The translations under genes were made by a program, and so were the position numbers. DNA of 59,963 nucleotides from Streptomyces solincola (GTDB taxonomy: Bacteria; Actinomycetota; Actinomycetes; Streptomycetales; Streptomycetaceae), in the NCBI RefSeq assembly GCF_002982015.1, contig NZ_PVLV01000003.1, forward strand, positions 1-59,963, written 5' to 3'. Positions 8,083-16,915 of the stretch are shown here, in pieces; position 1 is the first letter of the stretch, and the number at the start of each line of letters is the position of its first letter. The notes under the pieces are model-generated. The model did not search any database. It was not told the DNA's origin and saw only the letters and a list, made by a program, of their open reading frames with translations.

Positions 8083-8691
8083 TCAGGCCGCCGCCAGGCG
8101 GGCGCTCAGCGCGACGAAGGAGGCGGCGAAGACCCGGCGCAAACCGGTCATCGCCTTCGGACGGACCAGCAGTCGGTCGCGGACCGCGGCGGCGCAGAGC
8201 GCGTAGCCGGCGAAGACGACCAGGGTCATCCTTATGAAGACGGCGCCGAGCCGGAGCATCGACCCGAGCGAACCGGCCTGCCCGGAGGGTGCGAACTGCG
8301 GCAGGAATGCGGCGAAGAACAGGGTGACCTTGGGATTGAGCAGGTTGGCCAGGATCGCGGAACCGATCGCCCGGAGCGTCGGCGTCCGCTCGGACGCCGT
8401 CTCGGCGACGGTCAGCGCGCCCTTGTTCCGGAGTATGGCCCAGGCCAGATACAGCAGGTAGCCGACCCCGGCGTAGCGGACGGTCTCGTAGGCGGCCGCG
8501 CTGGTGTGCAGCAGCGCGGAGAGCCCGGCGACCGACGCCGCCAGGTGCGGCAGGACGGAGAGGGTGGAGCCGAACGCGGCGACCAGGCCGGCCCGCCGGC
8601 CTTGGGACAGCGCGGCGGCCAGGGTGTACACCACGCCGGCGCCGGGTGTGGCCACCACGACCAGCGTGGTGAGCAGGTACGCGGAACTCAC
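8083..8691 (-). CDS. LysE-family amino-acid/metabolite exporter
   Basis: 202 residues from GTG 8691, chosen because GGAGG lies five bases upstream and the family start (SSAYLLTTLVVVATPGAGVV) begins there. About six membrane segments. The helix-1 TPGAG motif and the later GVGYLLYLAWAILR and NLLNPKVTLFFAAFLPQF are LysE/RhtB hallmarks. Inner-membrane exporter of amino acids or similar small molecules. Its stop is 19 bp before the start of the broken MocR-like gene on the same strand, so the MocR protein may once have been its operon partner. Confidence 0.9.
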   Translation of the reverse strand: MSSAYLLTTLVVVATPGAGVVYTLAAALSQGRRAGLVAAFGSTLSVLPHLAASVAGLSALLHTSAAAYETVRYAGVGYLLYLAWAILRNKGALTVAETASERTPTLRAIGSAILANLLNPKVTLFFAAFLPQFAPSGQAGSLGSMLRLGAVFIRMTLVVFAGYALCAAAVRDRLLVRPKAMTGLRRVFAASFVALSARLAAA

Positions 8692-8840
8692 GGAGGCCTC
8701 CGAGCGGTTGGACCCGGCTCCATCGGGTCCGAGCGGTGGGGACGCCTCCACCCTGCCGGGCGCACGGACCGGTCCACAGAGCCAAAGACGGCCCGGTACA
8801 CCGGTCCATATCCCGTCGACCGACCCGCGAGGGGCCCGGG

Positions 8841-9215
8841 TCAGACCCCGGCCGGCTCGTCGCCGGATCCGCCCCGCCCGACTGCCGGCTCGGCGAGGCG
8901 GATGTCGAAGGCGCGCGGGGACGGGCAGCCGACCGCCTGGCGGACCCCGTCCAGGCCGCGGTCGCCCCGCCGGAGCAGCGCAGTCGCCCGCTTCCTCCGT
9001 CGTCTCATCAGACAGGCGTACGGAGACGCGGCGTACGCCAGCGTGAACTGGCGGCTCAACTGCCCGGGCGGCAGGTCCACGGCACGGGCGAGCGCCAGGA
9101 CGTCCAGCGGCCGCGCGTACTCCCGCTCGATCCGGTCCCGCACCCGTCGGAGCCGTGCGAGCTGGTCCAGGCGCTGCGCCGCGAGGCGGGCGCGCCCCCA
9201 CGAGGGGTGGCACAT
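8841..9215 (-). CDS. Short AraC-family helix-turn-helix protein, C terminus decayed
   Basis: 124 residues with only the AraC DNA-binding domain. The start MCHPSWGRARLAAQRLDQLA, the first helix-turn-helix (LDVLALARAVDLPPGQLSRQF) and SPYACLMRRRRKRATALLRRG fit the small HTH-only AraC proteins common beside VOC genes. The second HTH, expected to read like VGCSSLGTFSTRFTELVG, is here VGCPSPRAFDIRLAEPAVG and then runs into a Gly-rich tail, so the second recognition helix is doubtful. It is 40 bp downstream of the VOC gene on the same strand. May be degenerate. Confidence 0.7.
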   Translation of the reverse strand: MCHPSWGRARLAAQRLDQLARLRRVRDRIEREYARPLDVLALARAVDLPPGQLSRQFTLAYAASPYACLMRRRRKRATALLRRGDRGLDGVRQAVGCPSPRAFDIRLAEPAVGRGGSGDEPAGV

Positions 9216-9255
9216 CGGCGGAACCCTTCCTTCCGGACGGTGGGACGCGGCTCGC

Positions 9256-9672
9256 TCAACGGAGCTGCTGGATGCGGACCAGGTTGCCCGCCGGGTCGCG
9301 GAAGGCGCAGTCGCGGATGCCGTACGGCTGCTCCGTCGGCTCCTGGACCACCTCGGCGTCGCGCGCCTGGACCTTCTCGAACACGCCGTCCAGGTCGGGG
9401 GTCGCCAGCAGGATCCAGCCGTAGGTGCCCTTGGCCATCATCTCCGTGATGGTGCGGCGCTCGTCCTCGGTGACCCCGGGGTCGGCGGCCGGCGGGGCCA
9501 GCAGGATGGACGTGCCGGGCTGGCCGGCGGGGCCGACCGTGATCCAGCGCATCTTGCCCTGGCCGACGTCGTTGCGGACCTCGAAGCCGAGGACGTCCCG
9601 GTAGAAGGCGACGGACGCGTCCGGGTCGTCGTGCGGGAGGAAGGTGGTGTGAATCGTGATGTCCATGTCCAC
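9256..9672 (-). CDS. VOC (glyoxalase/bleomycin-resistance fold) protein
   Basis: 138 residues from GTG 9672 (an ATG two codons later is equally possible). Beta-alpha-beta-beta-beta motifs are visible: FYRDVLGFEVRNDV and, near the end, RDCAFRDPAGNLVRIQQ, where the Asp-Pro-Glu/Ala-Gly-Asn pattern closes the VOC fold. Such proteins bind metals and act as lyases, dioxygenases or drug-binding proteins; the specific role is unknown. It is followed by the AraC-type gene, a pairing seen repeatedly in Streptomyces. Confidence 0.85.
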   Translation of the reverse strand: MDMDITIHTTFLPHDDPDASVAFYRDVLGFEVRNDVGQGKMRWITVGPAGQPGTSILLAPPAADPGVTEDERRTITEMMAKGTYGWILLATPDLDGVFEKVQARDAEVVQEPTEQPYGIRDCAFRDPAGNLVRIQQLR

Positions 9673-9770
9673 GACCCTAGGCTGGCGGGTCCGCCCGGGC
9701 TTCTCGAAAACTGACCGATCCGACGCCGCGGGAGCCGGGCGCGGGCTGCCCCCGGCGGCACGGCTGCCGG

Positions 9771-11255
9771 TCAGGTCTGGGCCATGTCCACGAAGCGGGA
9801 GTAGTGGCCCTGGAAGGCCACGGTGATCGTGGCGGTGGGGCCGTTACGGTGCTTGGCGACGATGAGGTCGGCCTCGCCGGCGCGCGGCGACTCCTTCTCG
9901 TAGGCGTCCTCGCGGTGCAGCAGGATCACCATGTCGGCGTCCTGCTCGATGGAGCCGGACTCACGCAGGTCGGAGACCATCGGCTTCTTGTCGGTGCGCT
10001 GCTCGGGGCCACGGTTGAGCTGCGAGAGGGCGATCACCGGCACTTCCAGCTCCTTGGCCAGGAGTTTGAGGTTACGGGACATGTCGGAGACCTCCTGCTG
10101 GCGGTTCTCCGCCCGCTTGGAGCCGCCGGACTGCATGAGCTGGAGGTAGTCGATGACCACCAGCCTGATGTCGTTGCGCTGCTTGAGCCGGCGGCACTTG
10201 GCGCGGATCTCCATCATCGACAGATTGGGCGAGTCGTCGATGTACAGCGGCGCCTGGGACACGTCGGGCATGCGCCGGGCCAGTCTCGTCCAGTCCTCGT
10301 CCGTCATGGTGCCCGAGCGCATGTGGTGCAGCGCCACCCGCGCCTCGGCGGACAGCAGGCGCATGGCGATCTCGTTGCGGCCCATCTCCAGGGAGAAGAT
10401 GACGCTGGGGAGGTTGTTCTTGATGGACGCCGCCCGGGCGAAGTCCAGGGCGAGGGTCGACTTGCCCATCGCGGGACGGGCCGCGATGACGATCATCTGA
10501 CCGGGGTGCAGCCCGTTGGTGAGGGAGTCGAAGTCGGTGAAGCCGGTCGGCACACCCGTCATCTCGCCGCTGCGGGAGCCGATCGCCTCGATCTCGTCGA
10601 GCGCGCCCTCCATGATGTCGCCGAGCGGCAGGTAGTCCTCGCTGGTGCGCTGCTCGGTGACCGCGTAGATCTCGGCCTGCGCCGAGTTGACGATCTCGTC
10701 CACGTCGCCGTCGGCGGCGTATCCCATCTGCGTGATCTTGGTGCCGGCCTGGACCAGGCGGCGCAGCACCGCGCGCTCGTGGACGATCTCCGCGTAGTAC
10801 GGGGCGTTCGCCGCGGTGGGCACGGACTGGACGAGGGTGTGCAGGTAGGAGGCGCCGCCGACGCGGTTGACCTCGCCGCGCTTGGTCAGCTCGGCGACGA
10901 CGGTGATGGGGTCGGCCGGCTCGCCCTTGGCGTACAGGTCGAGGATCGCCTGGTAGATCGTCTCGTGGGCGGGCTTGTAGAAGTCGTGGCCCTTGAGGAT
11001 CTCGACGACGTCGGCGATGGCGTCCTTGGACAGCAGCATGCCGCCGAGCACCGACTGCTCGGCGTCGAGGTCCTGCGGCGGCACCCGCTCGAAGCCGCCG
11101 GCGCCGCTGTCCCAGGGGGTCTCGCCGCCGCGGTCGTGCTGTTCCTCGCGCCCCTTGCCCCGGCGGGCGAAGTCGCCGCGCTGGCGGGAGGCGGGCAGAC
11201 GGTCGCCGGGACCGATGTCAGTCCACGGTTCGTCCAAGGGCTCGGGGATGCTCAC
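9771..11255 (-). CDS. dnaB: Replicative DNA helicase DnaB
   Basis: 494 residues from GTG 11255, which has GGAGGAGGTG upstream; longer in-frame extensions lack this. DnaB is the hexameric 5'-3' helicase loaded at oriC. A disordered N terminus precedes the DnaB-N domain (from about residue 60, PPQDLDAEQSVLGGML), then the RecA-like motor with Walker A ARPAMGKST at about 259-267, Walker B LVVIDYLQLM and the arginine-finger region SQLNRGPEQRTDKKP. There is no intein, which does occur in some actinobacterial DnaB genes. It sits about 33 kb from dnaA, and four DnaA boxes lie upstream. Confidence 0.97.
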   Translation of the reverse strand: MSIPEPLDEPWTDIGPGDRLPASRQRGDFARRGKGREEQHDRGGETPWDSGAGGFERVPPQDLDAEQSVLGGMLLSKDAIADVVEILKGHDFYKPAHETIYQAILDLYAKGEPADPITVVAELTKRGEVNRVGGASYLHTLVQSVPTAANAPYYAEIVHERAVLRRLVQAGTKITQMGYAADGDVDEIVNSAQAEIYAVTEQRTSEDYLPLGDIMEGALDEIEAIGSRSGEMTGVPTGFTDFDSLTNGLHPGQMIVIAARPAMGKSTLALDFARAASIKNNLPSVIFSLEMGRNEIAMRLLSAEARVALHHMRSGTMTDEDWTRLARRMPDVSQAPLYIDDSPNLSMMEIRAKCRRLKQRNDIRLVVIDYLQLMQSGGSKRAENRQQEVSDMSRNLKLLAKELEVPVIALSQLNRGPEQRTDKKPMVSDLRESGSIEQDADMVILLHREDAYEKESPRAGEADLIVAKHRNGPTATITVAFQGHYSRFVDMAQT

Positions 11256-11419
11256 CGGCCCACCTCCTCCCGATCCGCTGCCGCGGATGTCGCCGTGCCA
11301 CTCATTCCTACGGCACGACACTGACAAAGCAGGGCGCCCCACTCCGCGTGCGGCGGTCCGCTTCTCGCGCGTCGAGCGCCGCACCACGTTAGGCCCGTGG
11401 GCACCGTCAGCCAATCCGG

Positions 11420-11508
11420 TTATCCACAGGCCCTGTGGGTGAAGGCCCGGATGCTGTGGAGAACCTGCCGATACCTGTGCACGGACCGGGGGACAGTGAT
11501 GTGGACAA
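11420..11508. promoter_or_regulatory. DnaA-box cluster upstream of dnaB
   Basis: In the 442-bp space between dnaB and the divergent MATE gene: TTATCCACA at 11420-11428 (plus), TTCTCCACA at 11455-11463 (minus) and TTGTCCACA at 11500-11508 (minus), the first and last being ideal DnaA boxes. A fourth, TCGTCCACA (minus), lies at 11676-11684 inside the MATE promoter. The rest of the interval shows no gene. Confidence 0.75.
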
Positions 11509-11661
11509 ACTCATAGCCCCTCCCACCTCACCCGCCCTGACCTGCTATTTCTCCATCCACCGACTGTGGGGGAGAAAAAGTTTCCCGCCCAGGTCAAGAT
11601 CAGGGCGAACCACCCTCGCCCGGCGGTGCGTTCCGAGCACCAGGTAAGGGTCCCATTGTGC

Positions 11662-11697
11662 TTGTATCCATTACCTGTGGACGATTAGATTGCCACC
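11662..11697 (+). promoter_or_regulatory. Probable leaderless promoter of the MATE gene
   Basis: TTGTAT (11662-11667), an 18-bp spacer and TAGATT (11686-11691) fit a housekeeping -35/-10. The -10 ends only 6 nt before the ATG at 11698, and no ribosome site is present, so transcription should start at or next to the start codon. A DnaA box fills the spacer. Confidence 0.6.
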
Positions 11698-13035
11698 ATG
11701 AACCAGCCGTCCACGAAGCCGCGGAGCGAACGACGACGCCACGACCGCGAGATCGTCTCCCTCGCCGTCCCGGCGTTCGGAGCGCTGGTCGCCGAACCCC
11801 TCTTCGTCCTGGTCGACAGCGCGGTGGTCGGCCACCTCGGCACTCCCCAACTGGCCGGCCTGGGCATCGCGGCGGCGCTGCTGACCACCGCGGTCAGCGT
11901 CTTCGTCTTCCTCGCCTACGCCACCACCGCGGCCGTCGCCCGGCGGCTCGGCGCCGGGGACCTGCCCGCAGCCCTCCGCCAGGGCATGGACGGCATCTGG
12001 CTGGCGCTCCTGCTCGGCGTGGCCGTCATCGCGGTCACCCTGCCCACCGCCCCCTGGCTGGTGGAGCTCTTCGGCGCCTCGGGCACCGCCGCCCCGTACG
12101 CCACCACCTATCTGCGCATCTCCTCGCTGGGCATCCCCGCGATGCTCATCGTCCTCGCCGCCACCGGCGTGCTGCGCGGCCTCCAGGACACCCGCACCCC
12201 GCTGTACGTCGCCGTCGCCGGGTTCGCCGCCAACGCCGCGCTCAACGTCGGACTGGTCTACGGGGCGGGGCTCGGGATCGCCGGCTCCGCCTGGGGCACC
12301 GTCATCGCCCAGTGTGGCATGGCCGCGGCATACCTGATCGTGGTGGTCCGCGGCGCCCGGCGGCACGGGGCCTCGCTGCGCCCGGACGCGCCCGGCATCC
12401 GGGCCAGCGCCAAGGCGGGCGTCCCGCTGCTGGTGCGGACGCTGTCGCTGCGGGCGGTGCTGCTGCTGGCCACCGCCATCGCCGCCCGCCTCGGCGACGT
12501 CGACGTGGCCGCCCACCAGATCATCCTCTCGCTGTGGAGCCTGATGGCCTACGCACTGGACGCCATCGCCATCGCCGGGCAGGCCATCATCGGCCGGTAT
12601 CTGGGCGCGGACGACGCGGACGGGGCCCGCCGGGTCTGCCGCCGCATGGTCGAGTGGGGTGTGGCGTCCGGCGTGGTGCTGGGCGCGCTGCTGGTGCTGG
12701 CCCGGCCGCTGTTCATCCCGCTGTTCACCGGTGACCCGACCGTCCAGGACACCCTGCTGCCCGCCCTGTTGGTGGTGGCCCTCACCCAGCCGGTGGCCGG
12801 TGTGGTGTTCGTCCTGGACGGGGTGCTGATGGGTGCGGGCGACGGGCCCTACCTCGCCGGTGCCATGGTGGTGACGCTGGCGGTGTTCGCGCCGGTCGCG
12901 CTGCTGATCCCGGTGTGGGGAGGCGGGCTGACCGCTCTGTGGTGGGCGATGGGGCTGATGATGGGCGTCCGCCTGGTCACGCTGGCTCTGCGGATGCGGT
13001 CCGGGCGGTGGATCGTCACCGGCGCGGTCCGCTGA
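11698..13035 (+). CDS. MATE-family multidrug efflux transporter (DinF-like)
   Basis: 445 residues with about 12 membrane helices. The N-terminal REIVSLAVPAFGALVAEPLF and DSAVVGHLGTPQLAGLGIA match the DinF branch of the MATE family, with the conserved Asp in the first helix bundle (VDSAVVGHLG). The second half repeats the same pattern (DVDVAAHQIILSLWSLMAYALDAIAIAGQAI). It should export cationic compounds with Na+ or H+. The same gene adjoins dnaB in Streptomyces chromosomes. No ribosome site precedes the ATG; see the leaderless promoter. Confidence 0.92.
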   Translation: MNQPSTKPRSERRRHDREIVSLAVPAFGALVAEPLFVLVDSAVVGHLGTPQLAGLGIAAALLTTAVSVFVFLAYATTAAVARRLGAGDLPAALRQGMDGIWLALLLGVAVIAVTLPTAPWLVELFGASGTAAPYATTYLRISSLGIPAMLIVLAATGVLRGLQDTRTPLYVAVAGFAANAALNVGLVYGAGLGIAGSAWGTVIAQCGMAAAYLIVVVRGARRHGASLRPDAPGIRASAKAGVPLLVRTLSLRAVLLLATAIAARLGDVDVAAHQIILSLWSLMAYALDAIAIAGQAIIGRYLGADDADGARRVCRRMVEWGVASGVVLGALLVLARPLFIPLFTGDPTVQDTLLPALLVVALTQPVAGVVFVLDGVLMGAGDGPYLAGAMVVTLAVFAPVALLIPVWGGGLTALWWAMGLMMGVRLVTLALRMRSGRWIVTGAVR

Positions 13036-13039
13036 CCCC

Positions 13040-13127
13040 CCGCGACCGCCACCGGGACGGCCCGCTGAACCCGCAGCCACCAGCGCGCTCCGCTGAACCC
13101 GCGACCGCCACCGGGACGATCCGCTGC
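13040..13127. repeat. Short direct repeats after the MATE gene
   Basis: CCGCGACCGCCACCGGGACG occurs at 13040 and again at 13099, followed each time by CCGCTG; CGCTGAACCCGC is also duplicated. Looks like a small, partly decayed tandem duplication of 3' flanking DNA. Confidence 0.6.
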
Positions 13128-13145
13128 CCCTCAGCCTCTCGGGCA

Positions 13146-13161
13146 TGTTTCACGTGAAACA
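13146..13161. promoter_or_regulatory. parS site, perfect
   Basis: TGTTTCACGTGAAACA between the MATE gene and the rplI operon terminator. The symmetry extends one base pair beyond the 16-mer. Confidence 0.95.
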
Positions 13162-13183
13162 TCCTCCCCGGGTACGAACGCGA

Positions 13184-13215
13184 GAAGGGGCCGCACCTTT
13201 CGGTGCGGCCCCTTC
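13184..13215. terminator. Bidirectional terminator between the MATE gene and rplI
   Basis: Perfect 14-bp stem (13184-13197 with 13202-13215) and a 4-nt TTTC loop, lying between convergent genes. Confidence 0.9.
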
Positions 13216-13283
13216 CGTCCTGCTCAGCGCCGTACTACCCAGCGCCGTACTGCTCAGCGCAGCGGTCCTCCCGAGCCGGAAGC

Positions 13284-13730
13284 TCAGGCGGCGACGATCT
13301 CCACGTTGACCGTCGCGGCGACCTCGGCGTGCAGACGCACGGAGACCTGGTGCGAGCCCAGCGTCTTGATCGACGAGCCGAGCTCGACGCGGCGCTTGTC
13401 GACGTCCGGGCCACCGGCGGACTTGATCGCCGAGGCGACGTCAGCCGGGGTCACCGAGCCGAAGAGCCGACCGGCGTCGCCGGAGCGGACGGCCAGGCGG
13501 ACCTTGGTGCCCTCGAGCTGGGCCTTGATCTCGTTGGCCTGCTCGATGGTCGCGATCTCGTGGATCTTGCGGGCGCGGCGGATCTGCGCCACGTCCTTCT
13601 CGCCACCCTTGGTCCAGCGGATCGCGAAACCGCGCGGGACCAGGTAGTTGCGAGCGTAACCGTCCTTGACGTCGACGACGTCACCAGCGGTGCCGAGGCC
13701 GGAGACCTCGTGCTTGAGGATGATCTTCAT
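13284..13730 (-). CDS. rplI: 50S ribosomal protein L9
   Basis: 148 residues, the normal L9 length. The N-terminal signature [21 protein letters not shown] and [13 protein letters not shown] are unmistakable; the C-terminal globular domain follows after the long helix. Binds 23S rRNA near the L1 stalk. Last gene of the rpsF-ssb-rpsR-rplI operon, 18 bp after rpsR, and followed by the bidirectional terminator. Confidence 0.98.
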   Translation of the reverse strand: MKIILKHEVSGLGTAGDVVDVKDGYARNYLVPRGFAIRWTKGGEKDVAQIRRARKIHEIATIEQANEIKAQLEGTKVRLAVRSGDAGRLFGSVTPADVASAIKSAGGPDVDKRRVELGSSIKTLGSHQVSVRLHAEVAATVNVEIVAA

Positions 13731-13748
13731 AAGTCGGTCACCCTCTCC

Positions 13749-13985
13749 TTAGCGCGCGGTGGACGTGTAGGGCAGCAGCGCCATCTCACGGCTGTTCTTC
13801 ACGGCCGTGGCGACGTCACGCTGGTGCTGCGTGCAGTTGCCGGTCACGCGGCGGGCACGGATCTTGCCGCGGTCGGAAATGAACTTCCGCAGCATGTTCG
13901 TGTCCTTGTAGTCCACGTAAGCGGTCTTGTCCTTGCAGAACGCGCAGACCTTCTTCTTAGGCTTGCGCACAGGCGGCTTCGCCAT
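13749..13985 (-). CDS. rpsR: 30S ribosomal protein S18, zinc-ribbon (C+) form
   Basis: 78 residues. Cys14 and Cys17 (VCAFC) together with Cys51 and His54 (GNCTQHQ) form a complete potential zinc site, marking the zinc-containing paralogue. Actinobacteria often carry a second, cysteine-free S18 that replaces it during zinc starvation; that copy is not in this window. Part of the S6-SSB-S18-L9 operon; S18 binds S6 on the 30S platform. Confidence 0.97.
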   Translation of the reverse strand: MAKPPVRKPKKKVCAFCKDKTAYVDYKDTNMLRKFISDRGKIRARRVTGNCTQHQRDVATAVKNSREMALLPYTSTAR

Positions 13986-14051
13986 GGTGTTTCTCCTGTG
14001 TGATCAAGAAGTGGGGTGACGAGCCCGCTTCCCGTCCCAGGCCCGTCGGGC

Positions 14052-14636
14052 CTAGAAGGGGGGCTCGTCCGAGTAGCCGCCGCCGCTGGAGCTGCCGCCC
14101 CAGTTGCCTCCGCCGCCCTGCTGCTGGCCGCCGCCGGACGGGGCGCTGGTGGCCCAGGGGTCGTCGGAGGGAGCTCCGCCGCCCTGCTGGCCGCCACCCG
14201 GGGCGCCGCCGCCCCAGTTGCCGCCGCCCTGCTGCTGGCCACCGCCGCCGTAGCCGCCCTGGCCACCGCGACCGGTGGTCTTGGTGACCTTGGCCGTGGC
14301 GCTCTTGAGACTGGGGCCGACCTCGTCGACGTCCAGCTCGTAGACCGTGCGCTTGACGCCCTCACGGTCCTCGTAGGACCGCTGCTTCAGCCGGCCCTGC
14401 ACGATGACGCGCATGCCTCGCTGGAGCGACTCGGCGACGTTCTCCGCCGCCTGGCGCCAGACCGAGCAGGTCAGGAACAGGCTCTCGCCGTCCTTCCACT
14501 CGTTGGTCTGGCGGTCGAAGGTGCGGGGAGTGGACGCGACGCGGAACTTCGCGACCGCCGCACCGGACGGGGTGAAGCGCAGCTCGGGATCGTCGACAAG
14601 ATTGCCGACGACCGTGATGACGGTCTCGCCTGCCAT
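14052..14636 (-). CDS. ssb: Single-stranded DNA-binding protein
   Basis: 194 residues. The OB fold occupies about 1-115 ([41 protein letters not shown] region), followed by a Gly/Gln-rich flexible linker of about 70 residues and the acidic tip YSDEPPF that recruits replication and repair enzymes. It protects single strands at forks. It sits between rpsF and rpsR, the classic bacterial arrangement. The Gly-rich DNA is locally repetitive ([12 protein letters not shown] recurs). Confidence 0.97.
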   Translation of the reverse strand: MAGETVITVVGNLVDDPELRFTPSGAAVAKFRVASTPRTFDRQTNEWKDGESLFLTCSVWRQAAENVAESLQRGMRVIVQGRLKQRSYEDREGVKRTVYELDVDEVGPSLKSATAKVTKTTGRGGQGGYGGGGQQQGGGNWGGGAPGGGQQGGGAPSDDPWATSAPSGGGQQQGGGGNWGGSSSGGGYSDEPPF

Positions 14637-14707
14637 GGGGTACCTCTCGGCGGGATTGCTGCTGGCTGCTTGCTGCTACTCGGACCCGACGACCGTGAGC
14701 CGGAGGC

Positions 14708-14998
14708 TCAGTGGGTCTCGGGGCGGAGGACCTTGGTCCGGAGGACCGACTCGTTCAGGTTCATCTGGCGGTCGAGCTCCTTGACGACCGCAGGCTCGGC
14801 CTGCAGGTCGATGACCGAGTAGATGCCCTCGGGCTTCTTCTTGATCTCGTAAGCGAGACGACGACGGCCCCAGGTGTCGACCTTCTCCACCTTTCCGTTG
14901 CCCTCACGGACGACGGAGAGGAAGTTCTCGATCATGGGAGAGACAGAGCGCTCCTCCAGATCGGGGTCGAGGATGACCATCACCTCGTAGTGACGCAT
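14708..14998 (-). CDS. rpsF: 30S ribosomal protein S6
   Basis: 96 residues from ATG 14998, with AAAGGAGGTG eight bases upstream; in-frame upstream sequence is not S6-like. [19 protein letters not shown] and [20 protein letters not shown] are diagnostic. S6 pairs with S18 on the small subunit. First gene of the operon; its promoter must lie in 14999-15268, where I could not single out a convincing -10/-35 pair. Confidence 0.97.
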   Translation of the reverse strand: MRHYEVMVILDPDLEERSVSPMIENFLSVVREGNGKVEKVDTWGRRRLAYEIKKKPEGIYSVIDLQAEPAVVKELDRQMNLNESVLRTKVLRPETH

Positions 14999-15268
14999 GT
15001 GGAACCCACCTCCTTTGGACTCAGCGGCCACGGTCGTTCCGTGGCAGGAGGGTCGTGATGCGTACGCAACGGTAGCCGCAGCCACTGACAGTCCCCGCCG
15101 AAATCGGCGGCTCCTGCTTTCGGGCATGACGGGATACCGGTGCAGACCGTACAGAGTACCCGCACAGCCGCTTCCGGTTGAAATTCCCGGGAGGTGGCAC
15201 TCACTCTGTACCCATCGAGTGTGTGCGGCGCTACCATCCGCCGTCCTCTGCGAGCCAGGAGGTCCCCC

Positions 15269-15592
15269 ATGGCCCAGGCCTTCCAACGACCGCGTCGTCA
15301 CCCCTCCTCGTCACTCTTCGCCACCGACGGCAAGCCGCACCCCCTCCAGGACACGCTGATGGCCGTCACCCTGGTGCTCGGTGCGATCGCGTTCGTCACC
15401 GCCCAGTTCCACAGCCTGCACCTGATCAGCTCCTGGACCGGCCTGATCGGCGTGGTCGCCGGCGCCTACGGCCAGTTCGTCTCGGTCACCACCCGCGAGC
15501 GCACCGGTCTGGTCATCGGCATGGGCGCCTCGGCGCTCGGCCTGGGGCTCGGTCTGGCGCACGGTGGCCTGTTCGGCGGCGTGCTCGGCTGA
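15269..15592 (+). CDS. Small conserved-type membrane protein, function unknown
   Basis: 107 residues from ATG 15269, with AGGAGGT upstream. A hydrophilic start ([20 protein letters not shown]) is followed by three hydrophobic stretches (about 35-55, 58-77 and 85-105), the last very Gly/Leu-rich. I recognise the position (between rpsF and femX in Streptomyces) but not a function. It is flanked by a 10-bp hairpin downstream and reads as a single-gene unit. Confidence 0.8.
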   Translation: MAQAFQRPRRHPSSSLFATDGKPHPLQDTLMAVTLVLGAIAFVTAQFHSLHLISSWTGLIGVVAGAYGQFVSVTTRERTGLVIGMGASALGLGLGLAHGGLFGGVLG

Positions 15593-15606
15593 CCCCTCCC
15601 ACCCCG

Positions 15607-15640
15607 CCCGTGCGCCCCCCGTCCCCGTCCGGCGCACGGG
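15607..15640 (+). terminator. Hairpin after the small membrane protein gene
   Basis: CCCGTGCGCC (15607-15616) pairs perfectly with GGCGCACGGG (15631-15640); the loop is 14 nt. Confidence 0.6.
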
Positions 15641-15732
15641 CCCGTGAGGGCGCTCCGCGGTGCCAGTAGGCTTTCGGCGCGAGAGCCGGAGCCCCTGACC
15701 GATGGGGACACACCTGCCAAGGAGCGCCCCGC

Positions 15733-16851
15733 ATGAGCCTGACCCTGAGGACCATCAGCCGCGAGCAGCATCTGGCGTACATCCAGAGCCTGCCCTCGGC
15801 GAGCCACTGCCAGGTCCCCGCTTGGGCTGATGTGAAGACCGAATGGCGCTCGGAGAACCTCGGCTGGTTCGACCAGAGCGGGCAGCTCGTCGGCGCCGGG
15901 CTGGTCCTCTACCGGCAGCTCCCCAAGGTGAAGCGGTATCTCGCGTACCTGCCCGAGGGCCCGGTGATCAACTGGTACGCGCCCAACCTGGACGACTGGC
16001 TCCAGCCGATGCTGGCGCACCTGAAGCGGCAGGGCGCGTTCTCCGTGAAGATGGGCCCGCCGGTGGTCATCCGCCGCTGGGACGCCGGGGCGATCAAGTC
16101 CGGCATCCAGGACCCGGACGTCAAGCGGCTGCGGGACGTGGAGGCCACCCACATCGAGCCGCGCGCCTTCGAGGTGTCGGACCGGCTGCGCAAGATGGGC
16201 TGGCAGCAGGGCGAGGACGGCGGCGCCGGCTTCGGCGACGTGCAGCCCCGCTACGTCTTCCAGGTGCCGCTCGCCAACCGCTCCCTGGACGAGGTCCTCA
16301 AGGGCTTCAACCAGCTCTGGCGCCGCAACATCAAGAAGGCCGAGAAGGCCGGCGTCGAGGTCGTGCAGGGCGGCTACCACGACCTGGAGGAGTGGCAGCG
16401 GCTCTACGAGATCACGGCCGTGCGCGACAAGTTCCGGCCGCGCCCGCTGTCGTACTTCCAGCGCATGTGGACCGTCCTCAACAACGAGGACCCCAACCGG
16501 ATGCGGCTGTACTTCGCCCGCCACAACGGCGTGAACCTCTCCGCCGCCACCATGCTCGTCGTCGGCGGGCACGTCTGGTACTCCTACGGCGCCTCCGACA
16601 ACATCGGCCGCGAGGTCCGGCCGTCCAACGCCATGCAGTGGCGGATGCTGCGCGACGCGTACGCCATGGGGGCCACCGTCTACGACCTGCGCGGCATCTC
16701 CGACTCGCTGGACGAGACCGACCACCTCTTCGGACTCATCCAGTTCAAGGTGGGCACCGGCGGCGAGGCCGTGGAGTACATCGGCGAGTGGGACTTCCCG
16801 CTGAACAAGCTGCTGCACAAGGCGCTCGACCTCTACATGTCGCGCCGCTGA
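15733..16851 (+). CDS. femX: FemX-type lipid II aminoacyltransferase (FemABX family)
   Basis: 372 residues with two GNAT-like lobes typical of FemABX proteins: SLPSASHCQVPAWADVKTEW in the first, NIKKAEKAGVEVVQGGYHDL in the middle, and a second lobe with LYFARHNGVNLSAATMLVVG and VYDLRGISDSLDETDHLFGL. FemX uses aminoacyl-tRNA to add the first bridge residue (Gly in Streptomyces) to the LL-diaminopimelate of lipid II at the inner membrane face. Place in the chromosome matches S. coelicolor femX. It likely forms a unit with the racemase-fold gene 64 bp downstream. Confidence 0.88.
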   Translation: MSLTLRTISREQHLAYIQSLPSASHCQVPAWADVKTEWRSENLGWFDQSGQLVGAGLVLYRQLPKVKRYLAYLPEGPVINWYAPNLDDWLQPMLAHLKRQGAFSVKMGPPVVIRRWDAGAIKSGIQDPDVKRLRDVEATHIEPRAFEVSDRLRKMGWQQGEDGGAGFGDVQPRYVFQVPLANRSLDEVLKGFNQLWRRNIKKAEKAGVEVVQGGYHDLEEWQRLYEITAVRDKFRPRPLSYFQRMWTVLNNEDPNRMRLYFARHNGVNLSAATMLVVGGHVWYSYGASDNIGREVRPSNAMQWRMLRDAYAMGATVYDLRGISDSLDETDHLFGLIQFKVGTGGEAVEYIGEWDFPLNKLLHKALDLYMSRR

Positions 16852-16915
16852 ACCGCGTCGCACCGACGCACCCGACCACCCCACACCGAAGCCTTGAGAA
16901 AGGGTCAGTCCGGCC

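Noticed and set aside
8692..9213. Long N-terminal extension of the LysE frame
   Set aside because: It overlaps the AraC-type gene in another frame; GTG 8691 has a good ribosome site and starts the family sequence.
9771..11255. Possible intein in dnaB
   Set aside because: Length is normal and the Walker A and following motifs are uninterrupted.
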